From Deltaproteobacteria bacterium (GTDB lineage Bacteria > Myxococcota_A > Polyangia > JAAYKL01): a stretch of DNA of 64,000 nt. The notes under the pieces were generated by a model that was given only the letters and a program-made list of their open reading frames with translations, was not told where the DNA came from and searched no databases. Position numbers and translations under genes: made by a program. The stretch spans positions 1 through 64,000 of the forward strand of contig JAUVDV010000012.1 of assembly GCA_030595125.1 (NCBI GenBank). Direction: 5' to 3'. Of the stretch, positions 15,925 through 23,019 are shown piece after piece; within the stretch, counting starts at the first letter, position 1; every line of letters starts with the position of its first letter.

Positions 15925-16548
15925 TCAAGGAGGTAGCACGATATCGGCGCGGGCCTTGTGAGCGCTTATGATCTCGTGTTCGATCTCCAGAACCCGATTG
16001 ATGAACTCGCCCTCTGCCGGGTCCCGGGCGCGCTTCTTTCTGTGTTTCAGGGTGTCGTGATAGGTCCGGTCGATGAAGGCCCTGAAATCGACCTCCTCCA
16101 GGATCGAAGTGTATGTCCCCTCTGCGATCACCACGTTTACGCCTTCCAGGGAGACGATCTCCTCACCGATTGTGTTTTCCTTGAAATGGACCAGCGGTTT
16201 GGTGATCGATGTGTCGCCGCGTTTCGCAGCCGCGAGGTGTTCGTCGAGGAGATCCAGGCGAACCTCACCGGATCCAACCCAATCGATCCCCTCGAGCCTG
16301 CGGGCGGAGTTGGATTTTGGAGGCAGCACGAAATAGTCGTCCTGTCCCAGGATCAATACCTTCTTGCCCAGCTTCTCCAGCTCCTGTGCGGTAGTGGCGG
16401 CGGTTTCGGATTTTCCCGAACCAGACTCCCCGGCCACAGCAATGGTGAAGGTCCGATTGGATTTTTTTAACTGATCGGCGCACGCCCGAGCGACCTTCCG
16501 GCCGTTGGACAGGTGGTATTCGGTAATTACGAGCTTGTCTCCTATCAC
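15925..16548 (-). CDS. Uridine-kinase/phosphoribulokinase-like P-loop kinase
   Basis: A 207-residue cytoplasmic protein beginning at a GTG (16548) with aaggga upstream. The Walker A motif is G-E-S-G-S-G-K-S-E-T-A at residues about 41-51. Q-D-D-Y-F near residue 70 and V-V-I-A-E-G-T-Y-T near 135 are the conserved blocks of the uridine kinase/PRK family. These enzymes phosphorylate a nucleoside or sugar with ATP/GTP. The substrate is uncertain because the family also includes pantothenate- and sugar-specific kinases. The gene lies downstream of no obvious partner and 19 bases before the PDZ protein on the same strand. Confidence 0.75.
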   Translation of the reverse strand: MIGDKLVITEYHLSNGRKVARACADQLKKSNRTFTIAVAGESGSGKSETAATTAQELEKLGKKVLILGQDDYFVLPPKSNSARRLEGIDWVGSGEVRLDLLDEHLAAAKRGDTSITKPLVHFKENTIGEEIVSLEGVNVVIAEGTYTSILEEVDFRAFIDRTYHDTLKHRKKRARDPAEGEFINRVLEIEHEIISAHKARADIVLPP

Positions 16549-16631
16549 TGCTTGTCCCTTTTGTTTATTGAAGAACGAGAAACACTAACATGTTTATTCC
16601 CCCGGTGGCAGGGGGCGCGCCACCAACACAA

Positions 16632-16660
16632 TTGACAAAGCGCATCGATGATGATAACGT
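16632..16660 (+). promoter_or_regulatory. Candidate sigma-70 promoter of the vapBC module
   Basis: A perfect -35 ttgaca (16632-16637) is followed after 17 bases by taacgt (16655-16660), a weak -10. A ggaggt ribosome-binding site and the vapB ATG follow at 16692. Such modules are usually repressed by the antitoxin at this site. Confidence 0.5.
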
Positions 16661-16691
16661 ATTACAAAGAGGTATCGATGGAGGTTTTGTC

Positions 16692-16898
16692 ATGCTAACT
16701 GTGACTGTTTCACCAAAGTATCAGGTCGTTATCCCCAAATCCGTAAGAGAGTCCCTGACGCTTCGTCCCGGCCAGAAGATGCAGGTTGTGGAATATGAAG
16801 GACGGATCGAGCTTATCCCTGAACGCGACATCAAGGAACTGCGCGGATTTCTCAAAGGCATCAATACGGAGTTCAAGAGAGAGAAGGACAGGATATGA
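16692..16898 (+). CDS. vapB: AbrB/MazE-type antitoxin (VapB-like)
   Basis: A 68-residue protein from the ATG at 16692 (ggagg upstream). The first 45 residues are a SpoVT/AbrB swapped-hairpin DNA-binding domain: V-S-P-K-Y-Q-V-V-I-P-K-x-V-R-E and L-x-P-G-Q-K-M-Q-V. The rest is a charged tail expected to wrap the toxin. Its TGA overlaps the ATG of the PIN toxin gene (ATGA at 16895). The pair forms a type II toxin-antitoxin module in which the complex autoregulates the promoter upstream. Confidence 0.88.
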   Translation: MLTVTVSPKYQVVIPKSVRESLTLRPGQKMQVVEYEGRIELIPERDIKELRGFLKGINTEFKREKDRI

Positions 16899-17272
16899 AC
16901 ATCGTTGATTCCTCCGGCTGGCTTGCGTACTTTGCAGATGAGCCGGGTGCAAAGCACTTCCATAAACCCCTGAATGATACGGAATCTCTTGTTGTCCCGA
17001 CCATAACCATCTACGAAGTCTTCAAGGTGGTGCTTCGGGAATCCGGAGAGAATGACGCCTTACACACTGCTGCCGCAATGCGGAAAGGCAAGGTTGTGGA
17101 ACTGACATCCACGCTCGCACTTTCGGCTTCAAAACTAAGCCTGGAATACAACCTGCCGATGGCCGACAGTATTATTTTGGCCACAGCAAGGGCATTTGAT
17201 GCCGCCATATGGACGCAGGATTCCGATTTCAATGACATCAAGGGCGTCAAGTACTTCCAGAAAAAGAAATAG
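16895..17272 (+). CDS. vapC: PIN-domain ribonuclease toxin (VapC-like)
   Basis: A 125-residue PIN-domain protein. The four expected acidic residues are present: D5 (I-V-D-S-S), E41 (I-Y-E-V), D91 (M-A-D-S-I-I) and D109 (T-Q-D-S-D-F). They bind the metal ions used to cut RNA, in VapC proteins usually tRNA or rRNA loops. Length and order match VapC. Translation is coupled to the antitoxin by a four-base overlap. All catalytic residues are intact, so the toxin should be active unless bound by its partner. Confidence 0.9.
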   Translation: MNIVDSSGWLAYFADEPGAKHFHKPLNDTESLVVPTITIYEVFKVVLRESGENDALHTAAAMRKGKVVELTSTLALSASKLSLEYNLPMADSIILATARAFDAAIWTQDSDFNDIKGVKYFQKKK

Positions 17273-17300
17273 TCTACGCTTTGTGCGTGGTGAGCCGCCT

Positions 17301-18719
17301 CTACCGACAATTTTGACCGACGGAAACACGTATGGTTCGAACAGGTTCGCCGTCGTACCGACGAAGGATGATGTCTTCGAGGAATTCGATGCGGTCACAC
17401 ATGGTTTTGGGTTTCGCGTCCCCCCACTCACCCACCTGATCGAGGATTATCCACTTTCCGCTCGAGACGATGTGAGGTCGATCCGTGCTGACGATCGGGA
17501 TATCGATGGAGTCATCGCGGGCGTCCCACCTGGCTTGCGCGGCGAGGCCGTAGTTGTCGCAAACGATCGCATCTACGCCGTTTGTGTCAGGCAGCTTTGA
17601 CAGCAAGTCGTTCCAGCCGTGCAGGCGGGAGACGGGATCTTTCATGGAGGGAAGCGGAAGGAATGGGCGGGTTGCGTGAATGTGGATGACTACTGTGAGG
17701 ACCGCCGCGAGGCCGACGGTTGCGGCCATGAGCACGCGCCGTTTGCGGATCGTGGAGGCGACGGCGATCGCCGCCATAGGGTGTCCCAGCGAAGCCCAGT
17801 TCTGCTCGGGATGGGTAAAGACAGCCGCTGCCAACGTGGCCAGGATTGGAATAAAGAGCCCGGCCAGGATGATCCGGTGCGCGGGATCCAGTTTGCGATA
17901 TCTGGAAAGCTGCGCGCCCGCGAGGATCGCGACCAGCGGTGTCAGGAGACCGAACTGACCTGCGAGCAGATCCGACAGGCGAAGAGGGAAACCGGCAATG
18001 CTCGTGCTGCTCCCACGGAGACCTCCGCTCAGATGCGAGATCTGGTGGCCGATCGACGGGAAACCGGCGCTCGCTTCAGCGTAAAAATATGGGAGTGCGA
18101 TCAATCCGGCCAGTCCCGCGGCCAGCCAGGGATGTACGGTGCGAATACGAGCCCGAATTGAGGGGAAAATCCAGAGAAGGAATAGCGTGGTGATCGGGAT
18201 CAGCGCGGCAGAGTGTTTTGCGAGCAGGCCTGCTCCCGTCGCCGCTCCGAGAATGTACCAGTTGATGTTCGATCCGTGACGGGCCAGTTTCGCGAGGGAA
18301 AGGATCGCAACGGACCAGCACAGGGCCAGCGGGGCGTCCGGGGTGGCCATGATCGCTCCCGTAGCGGGCATGGGGAGGAGATTGACGAAGGCGGCGCAGA
18401 TGGCCGCGCGTGGAGTGTCAAGATCGGCGGTTTTTGCAACAAGGTAGATCACCGGCACCACCGCCGCTCCGAGCAGAACCGAAGAGAGGCGGACACCGAG
18501 CGCCCCGGCCGGCGCGAGCCATGTTCCGCCCCGGATGAGCCAGGCCAGGAGGGGAGGGTGATCGTGATAATGAAGGGACGGATCGAGAGACCATGTCCAG
18601 TAGTAGGCTTCGTCCGGGGCGAGTCCGAGATTCGTCGCGTACCAGAGTCGAATAGCTGTAATACCAACCGTGAAGATCGCCAGAGCGAAGATGGCGCCTC
18701 TTTTCGAAAGGCCGCTCAT
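17301..18719 (-). CDS. GT39/ArnT-type membrane glycosyltransferase
   Basis: A 472-residue polytopic membrane protein with about ten hydrophobic segments in the first 340 residues and a soluble C-terminal part of about 120. The first loop has the family signature A-P-D-E-A-Y-Y-W-T-W, with the acidic pair, and H-D-H-P-P-L-L-A-W, as in dolichyl-phosphate-mannose/ArnT glycosyltransferases. Such enzymes use polyprenyl-phosphate sugars at the outer face of the inner membrane to modify lipid A, glycans or proteins. The acceptor is unknown. The gene starts five bases before the stop of the TrmH-family gene and is probably the last gene of a pyrF-rlmB-GT operon. Confidence 0.82.
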   Translation of the reverse strand: MSGLSKRGAIFALAIFTVGITAIRLWYATNLGLAPDEAYYWTWSLDPSLHYHDHPPLLAWLIRGGTWLAPAGALGVRLSSVLLGAAVVPVIYLVAKTADLDTPRAAICAAFVNLLPMPATGAIMATPDAPLALCWSVAILSLAKLARHGSNINWYILGAATGAGLLAKHSAALIPITTLFLLWIFPSIRARIRTVHPWLAAGLAGLIALPYFYAEASAGFPSIGHQISHLSGGLRGSSTSIAGFPLRLSDLLAGQFGLLTPLVAILAGAQLSRYRKLDPAHRIILAGLFIPILATLAAAVFTHPEQNWASLGHPMAAIAVASTIRKRRVLMAATVGLAAVLTVVIHIHATRPFLPLPSMKDPVSRLHGWNDLLSKLPDTNGVDAIVCDNYGLAAQARWDARDDSIDIPIVSTDRPHIVSSGKWIILDQVGEWGDAKPKTMCDRIEFLEDIILRRYDGEPVRTIRVSVGQNCR

Positions 18720-18723
18720 GGCC

Positions 18724-19464
18724 TCATGAGGACCTGGAACGGAGCGCCGTGAAAAGCGAGATCGCCGCCGCCGAGGAGACGTTGAGCGAGTCGAAGCCCG
18801 AGTGCAGGGGAATGCTAAACAGCTCGTCGCAGTTTTCCTGGGTGAGTCTCCTCAACCCCCGTCCCTCGTTGCCGAGCACGATGGCTATCGGGCCGCTCCA
18901 GTCGATGTGATCGATGTCCGTGCCAGTTTTACCCGCCGCGCCGAGAACCCGAAACCCATGGTCGCGAAGTTGTTCGAGGCAACGGGCCAGGTTGGTCACT
19001 CGGGCGATTCCCGTGAGTTCGCACGCCCCCGCCGATGCCCGGACCGCCGCTGGAGTCACGGCCGCCGAGCGATCCCTGGTGAGGATCAGCCCGGCGCCTC
19101 CGAGGGCGTGGGTAGAGCGGACGATGGCGCCGAGGTTTCCCGGATCCTGTATCTGATCAAGCACCACGATGACTGGATCCACGATGTCGGAGATCGATTT
19201 CAGGAGTCCGTCCAGATCCAGATAAGTGTAACTGCCGGTGATCGCCATCACGCCCTGGTGGTTCAGCCCTCCGGAGAGGGTATCCATCGACTCGCGTGGA
19301 ACGACGTCCGATCGAACATTCATCTTGCTGCACAGCTTGTCGATGCGCTTGAAGGTTGCCCCGGCCAGGCCTTGCGCGAGGTAGACGACGCTGATCGACG
19401 AATCAGCCCCCGGCGAGGTCAGAGCCTCGGTTACCGCGTTCGGGCCTGCGATGATCCGCTTCAT
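18724..19464 (-). CDS. rlmB: TrmH/SpoU-family RNA 2'-O-methyltransferase
   Basis: A 246-residue SPOUT enzyme. An N-terminal substrate-binding domain (residues 1-70, I-A-G-P-N-A-V-T-E-A-L) precedes the knotted domain with motif 1 (D-Q-I-Q-D-P-G-N-L-G-A-I-V-R), motif 2 (I-V-L-G-N-E-G-R-G-L) and motif 3 (L-N-V-S-S-A-A-A-I-S-L). The asparagine and arginine of motif 1 and the serines of motif 3 are those that act on RNA with S-adenosylmethionine. Length and N-terminal domain fit RlmB (23S rRNA Gm2251), but closely related paralogues exist, so the symbol is provisional. Its ATG overlaps the pyrF stop. Confidence 0.85.
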   Translation of the reverse strand: MKRIIAGPNAVTEALTSPGADSSISVVYLAQGLAGATFKRIDKLCSKMNVRSDVVPRESMDTLSGGLNHQGVMAITGSYTYLDLDGLLKSISDIVDPVIVVLDQIQDPGNLGAIVRSTHALGGAGLILTRDRSAAVTPAAVRASAGACELTGIARVTNLARCLEQLRDHGFRVLGAAGKTGTDIDHIDWSGPIAIVLGNEGRGLRRLTQENCDELFSIPLHSGFDSLNVSSAAAISLFTALRSRSS

Positions 19465-20180
19465 TTTTTTTCCAGGGCTCCCCGTATCTCGTCGACGATG
19501 GCATCGGCCGCCGCCGCAGGATCAGCCGCGCCACGGATAGGGCGTCCCACCACAAGGTAGTCGGCACCGTCGCCTATGGCGCTCGAAGGTGTTGCGGCGC
19601 GTTTCTGATCTCCAACATCCGCACCGGTAGGCCTGATCCCCGGGGTGATTATGGAGACTTTCGGTCCCACGGCCTCGCGGACGAGGCGAATTTCCTTGGG
19701 AGAACAAACTATGCCGCCGCATCCTGTCTCGGCGGCGAGTTGCGCGCGCACACGGACAACCTCGGAGGGGGTACCGGAGATCGCCACCGGCGGAAGATCC
19801 TCGGGACCCATGCTCGTGAGCAGAGTGACTCCCAGAATTTTGAGAGTGTTGGACGCTTCTGTAGAAGCGGCTTCGAGCATGGCGCGGCCGCCCCCGGTGT
19901 GTACCGTGAGCATGGAAGCGCCAAGGGTATTGGCGGAACGAACCGAGCCGGCGACGGTGGCCGGGATATCGTGAAGCTTGAGGTCTAGAAAGACCTTGAA
20001 TCCTCGATCCAGGACCATCTGGACAGCGGCAGGTCCACAGGCTGTGAAGAGTTCGAGGCCAACCTTGACCAGACCCACCCGGCCTTCGATCTTGTTCAGC
20101 AGGGCGCTGCCCGTCTCGAGGTCGGGCACATCAAGGGCGAGTATGAGCCTCTCGCGAGCTTGCTCGGTTGTTGTCTCCAT
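19461..20180 (-). CDS. pyrF: Orotidine 5'-phosphate decarboxylase
   Basis: A 239-residue TIM-barrel enzyme that removes CO2 from orotidine monophosphate, the last step of UMP synthesis. The signature D-L-K-L-H-D-I-P is present, with the Asp/Lys/Asp charge network used for catalysis. L-A-L-D-V-P-D near the N-terminus and P-G-I-R-P (phosphate loop) near residue 185 are also intact, and length is normal. It starts behind aggga and overlaps rlmB by ATGA. A strong terminator of the preceding gene ends just upstream, so pyrF probably has its own promoter. Confidence 0.95.
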   Translation of the reverse strand: METTTEQARERLILALDVPDLETGSALLNKIEGRVGLVKVGLELFTACGPAAVQMVLDRGFKVFLDLKLHDIPATVAGSVRSANTLGASMLTVHTGGGRAMLEAASTEASNTLKILGVTLLTSMGPEDLPPVAISGTPSEVVRVRAQLAAETGCGGIVCSPKEIRLVREAVGPKVSIITPGIRPTGADVGDQKRAATPSSAIGDGADYLVVGRPIRGAADPAAAADAIVDEIRGALEKK

Positions 20181-20199
20181 GATTTGTGTGTCTCCCTGG

Positions 20200-20234
20200 A
20201 AAAAAAAAGGCGAGGACCGTGCGGGGCCCTCGCC
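20200..20234 (-). terminator. Rho-independent terminator of the coiled-coil gene
   Basis: On the minus strand, ggcgagg (20234-20228) pairs with cctcgcc (20215-20209) and is followed by nine T residues (20208-20200). It directly follows the coiled-coil membrane protein gene and separates it from pyrF. Confidence 0.85.
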
Positions 20235-20257
20235 TGAAGATAACTGACAAAAAAGAG

Positions 20258-21031
20258 CTACAGGTCAAGCCCGCCCAGAGGATCGTCCGAAAGGCCCGAT
20301 TTCTTCTTTTTGCCGCCACCGGACTTGCCCGCCGGACGCTTTTTCCTGGCCTTCTTGGCTGCGGCTGCGGCCTGGGCTGCCAGCTGCTTGGCGCGCTCGA
20401 GGGCTTCCTTCTCCGCGAGAGTGCCCTTGGCGGCGGCTGCTTCCTTGGCGGCCCTCTCAGCTGCGGCCTGGATCTCTCTCAACCTGGCCTCGCTGGCCTT
20501 GCGCTCCGTGGCGGCCGTCGCCTCGCGCTCGATCCTCTCCGTCTCCGCCGTCGCCGCTACCTGGGCCTTTTCGGATTCGGATTTCATGTACATGTAGATA
20601 CCGATGCCGGCGCCGATCAAGATGATGCCGGCGATGAGACCGTAGACCCACTTGGGCAGGCCTCCCTTCTCTATCTCGATGCGCTTGAGCTCCTCCTCGT
20701 GTTGAAGCAAGCGTACTTGCTCATCCCCGCGGGCCTTCGCCTCCGCGTCGAGCTTGAGCTTGAGCTTGGCTTCCTCCGCCTCTCGGACCTTGAACTCTGC
20801 CTCATCTTTGGTAGCCTTTTCGGCAGAGATGCGGGCGTCCTCCTCCTCCTTGCGCTTGCGCTCCTCTTCTTCCTTGCGCTTGCGCTCCTCCTCCTCGCGA
20901 GCTTCGCGCTCCGCTTTTTCCTCGGCCTCGCGCTCCTTCTCTTCCTTGGTCTGACGGTCATCCTCCATGCCCATCAGTTCCTGAAGCGCAAAGTTTACTG
21001 AATTTTCTTTGGAATCCGATTTCCTGGCCAT
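20258..21031 (-). CDS. Coiled-coil single-pass membrane protein of unknown function
   Basis: A 257-residue protein with gaggg before its ATG. Residues about 25-120 are an extremely charged Glu/Lys/Arg coiled coil. A single transmembrane segment follows (about 126-150, W-V-Y-G-L-I-A-G-I-I-L-I-G-A-G). Then come an Ala/Glu/Lys-rich helical stretch and a basic tail ending in D-D-P-L-G-G-L-D-L. The layout, with the membrane helix between charged helices and a D-x-L-x-x-L-type acidic end, resembles the AgmX-like protein at 62275-63399 without its globular C-terminal domain. Topology and role are unknown; a TolA-like envelope-spanning part is one possibility. Confidence 0.65.
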   Translation of the reverse strand: MARKSDSKENSVNFALQELMGMEDDRQTKEEKEREAEEKAEREAREEEERKRKEEEERKRKEEEDARISAEKATKDEAEFKVREAEEAKLKLKLDAEAKARGDEQVRLLQHEEELKRIEIEKGGLPKWVYGLIAGIILIGAGIGIYMYMKSESEKAQVAATAETERIEREATAATERKASEARLREIQAAAERAAKEAAAAKGTLAEKEALERAKQLAAQAAAAAKKARKKRPAGKSGGGKKKKSGLSDDPLGGLDL

Positions 21032-21184
21032 GTTTTCGCCCTCATTTACAGCTTGTTGCCCGAACAGTCGTCCCCCGACTCAATTGTTCTCTTATTAATA
21101 TAACGCTTGTTCTCTGAAAAGGATCTCCAAATCGCTCAACAAACAACATTTCTCGTCAAAACCCGGAATTCCAGAGCGTTGACT

Positions 21185-21225
21185 GGTTTGGCAGACTATC
21201 AAAAGACAGCAAGATAAGTCAAACC
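21185..21225. repeat. Imperfect inverted repeat between the coiled-coil gene and asd
   Basis: ggtttg (21185-21190) pairs with caaacc (21220-21225). Inside it gactatc (21194-21200) pairs with gataagtc (21212-21219) with one bulge. There is no T-run. It sits downstream of asd in an AT-rich gap and may be a weak terminator or a protein site. Confidence 0.35.
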
Positions 21226-21243
21226 TTGACAATTAAAATTTAT

Positions 21244-22269
21244 TTATCGTGCGATGTGTTGATCTTCCGCCAGAACTTCGGCGATCTGAACCGCATTCAG
21301 AGCCGCTCCCTTTCTGAGATTGTCGGTTGTTACCCACATGTCGATGGCGTTTTTGCAGGAAGGATCGCGGCGGATTCTTCCCACGAAGACGGAGTTTTTC
21401 CCCGCACAATCGAGTTGCAAGGGATACGAGGCGTTGGCCGGATCATCCATGACCTCCACGCCTGGTGCGTCGCGCAGCATATCCCGCGCCTCGTCCGGGC
21501 TCAGGGGGGATTCGGTCTCCACGTTGATAGCCTCCGAGTGGCCGATCATCACTGGAACACGAACACAAGTTGCAGTGATACGGATAGAGTCATCGGAGAG
21601 GATCTTGCGGGTCTCCATTATCATCTTGTGTTCTTCCTTCGTGTAACCGTCATTGAGGAAAACGTCGATGTGAGGAAGACAGTTGAAACCGATGACGTGC
21701 GGGAAAGCCGGCCCGGCTGTGGGTGTCTCGCCACGCAGTATTTTGGCGGAGGTTCTTTCGAGTTCTTCGACGGCGCGAGCGCCCGCTCCGGAGACCGACT
21801 GGTAAGTGGAGACGACTATCCTCTTGATGCGAGTCTTGCGATGGATCGGCGCGAGGGCCATTACCATCTGGATGGTGGAACAATTGGGGTTTGCGATTAT
21901 ACCCCTGGGCCTGTCGGCGATCGCCTCCGGATTTACCTCGGGGATCACCAGGGGAACGTCTGGTTCCTGGCGGAATACCGACGTGTTGTCCACGACGATC
22001 GCGCCGGCCGATGTTGCTCTTGGGGCGTGCTCCAGGCTGACGGAACCGCCCGCTGAGAACAGGGCAATGTCCACGTTGGCGAAGTCAAAATTCGAGAGAT
22101 CGGTAACCGGGATATCCTGGTTGCGGAAATGGACGGTTGTTCCGGCGCTTCGAGCGGAGGCCAGAGCGAAGATGCGTTCGACCGGGAAGTCACGCTCCTG
22201 AAGGATACGAAGCATCGTACGACCCACGGCCCCCGTGGCGCCCACAATAGCAATCCTGCATGCATTCAT
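21244..22269 (-). CDS. asd: Aspartate-semialdehyde dehydrogenase
   Basis: A 341-residue enzyme that reduces aspartyl phosphate to aspartate semialdehyde with NADPH, the branch point to lysine/diaminopimelate, threonine and methionine. The N-terminal G-A-T-G-A-V-G dinucleotide loop, the catalytic Cys130 in N-P-N-C-S-T and the H-S-E-A-I-N-V-E substrate segment are all present. Length and sequence fit the common bacterial type. It lies 24 bases downstream of lexA on the same strand, so it may be transcribed partly from the lexA promoter, which would be unusual for a biosynthetic gene. Confidence 0.95.
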   Translation of the reverse strand: MNACRIAIVGATGAVGRTMLRILQERDFPVERIFALASARSAGTTVHFRNQDIPVTDLSNFDFANVDIALFSAGGSVSLEHAPRATSAGAIVVDNTSVFRQEPDVPLVIPEVNPEAIADRPRGIIANPNCSTIQMVMALAPIHRKTRIKRIVVSTYQSVSGAGARAVEELERTSAKILRGETPTAGPAFPHVIGFNCLPHIDVFLNDGYTKEEHKMIMETRKILSDDSIRITATCVRVPVMIGHSEAINVETESPLSPDEARDMLRDAPGVEVMDDPANASYPLQLDCAGKNSVFVGRIRRDPSCKNAIDMWVTTDNLRKGAALNAVQIAEVLAEDQHIAR

Positions 22270-22293
22270 GATTGAACGACTCTTGGCCCGAAG

Positions 22294-22920
22294 CTACATA
22301 CGGCGGAACGCGCCGATGACCACTCCGAGAATTTGGGTGGGGCGGAAATCTTTCTTGCGCACGATGATGGGCGCGTAGTCTTCATTGGCGGGCAGCAACC
22401 TGATGCTGTCCTGACCCGGATGAAAGTACTTGACGGTGACCTCGTCATCGATGAGCGCCACGACGATCTCGCCCTTCTCGGCGTGCATTTGTTTTCGGAC
22501 GAAGATGAAATCGCCATCGTCTATCCTTGCGTCGATCATGGAGTCGCCCTGGACCTTGAGGGCGAACACCTCGCGCTGGTTTCCGATGAAGAAACGATCC
22601 ATCATGATGGTATCTTCCACGTTCTGCACAGCCAGCACAGGTTCGCCGGCAGCCACGCGGCCCACCAGGGGAACGCTGACCAGATCTTCCTGGTCGGTGT
22701 TGTTGATGTTCTTTACGGGGCGCAGCGCTCTGGACTTCATGTCCTCGCGCTTGAGGTAGCCCTTGCGCTCCAGCGCCCGGAGATGATCGTTGACGCCGTT
22801 GGTGGAGCGGATCCCCAGGTGCGAACCGATCTCTCTGAGGGTGGGCGGAAAGCCGCGGTCCGTGATTGACTGGGTGATGAAGTCCAGAACCATCTGCTGT
22901 CTTTTGGTTAGTCCTATCAT
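22294..22920 (-). CDS. lexA: LexA SOS repressor / self-cleaving protease
   Basis: A 208-residue protein with the normal two-domain layout. The N-terminal winged helix-turn-helix spans residues 1-68 (P-P-T-L-R-E-I-G and N-G-V-N-D-H-L-R-A-L). The C-terminal S24 peptidase domain has the Ala91-Gly92 cleavage site, catalytic Ser126 (G-D-S-M) and Lys163 (V-T-V-K). It represses DNA-damage genes until RecA filaments trigger autocleavage. A good promoter with an embedded operator-like sequence lies directly upstream (22978-23007), consistent with autoregulation. asd follows after 24 bases. Confidence 0.97.
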   Translation of the reverse strand: MIGLTKRQQMVLDFITQSITDRGFPPTLREIGSHLGIRSTNGVNDHLRALERKGYLKREDMKSRALRPVKNINNTDQEDLVSVPLVGRVAAGEPVLAVQNVEDTIMMDRFFIGNQREVFALKVQGDSMIDARIDDGDFIFVRKQMHAEKGEIVVALIDDEVTVKYFHPGQDSIRLLPANEDYAPIIVRKKDFRPTQILGVVIGAFRRM

Positions 22921-22977
22921 TCCTTAACGAGGCCTCCGCTTTTGTTGACGTACACTCCTGAACTTCACAAGTATGCA

Positions 22978-23007
22978 ATCATACTGAACAACGGTTTACC
23001 ATGTCAA
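22978..23007 (-). promoter_or_regulatory. lexA promoter with embedded SOS-box-like operator
   Basis: On the minus strand a perfect -35 ttgaca (23007-23002) and a near-perfect -10 tatgat (22983-22978) are separated by 18 bases. The spacer contains gtaaaccgttgttcag (22999-22984). It fits the published Myxococcus xanthus LexA box (CTRHAMRYBYGTTCAG core, recalled) at 13 of 16 positions, including the whole GTTCAG half. Repressor bound there would cover both promoter elements. Confidence 0.6.
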
Positions 23008-23019
23008 ATAGTTGTGGAG

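Noticed and set aside
21220-21245. ttgaca at 21225-21230 as a plus-strand promoter
   Set aside because: No acceptable -10 at the right spacing and no plus-strand gene downstream.
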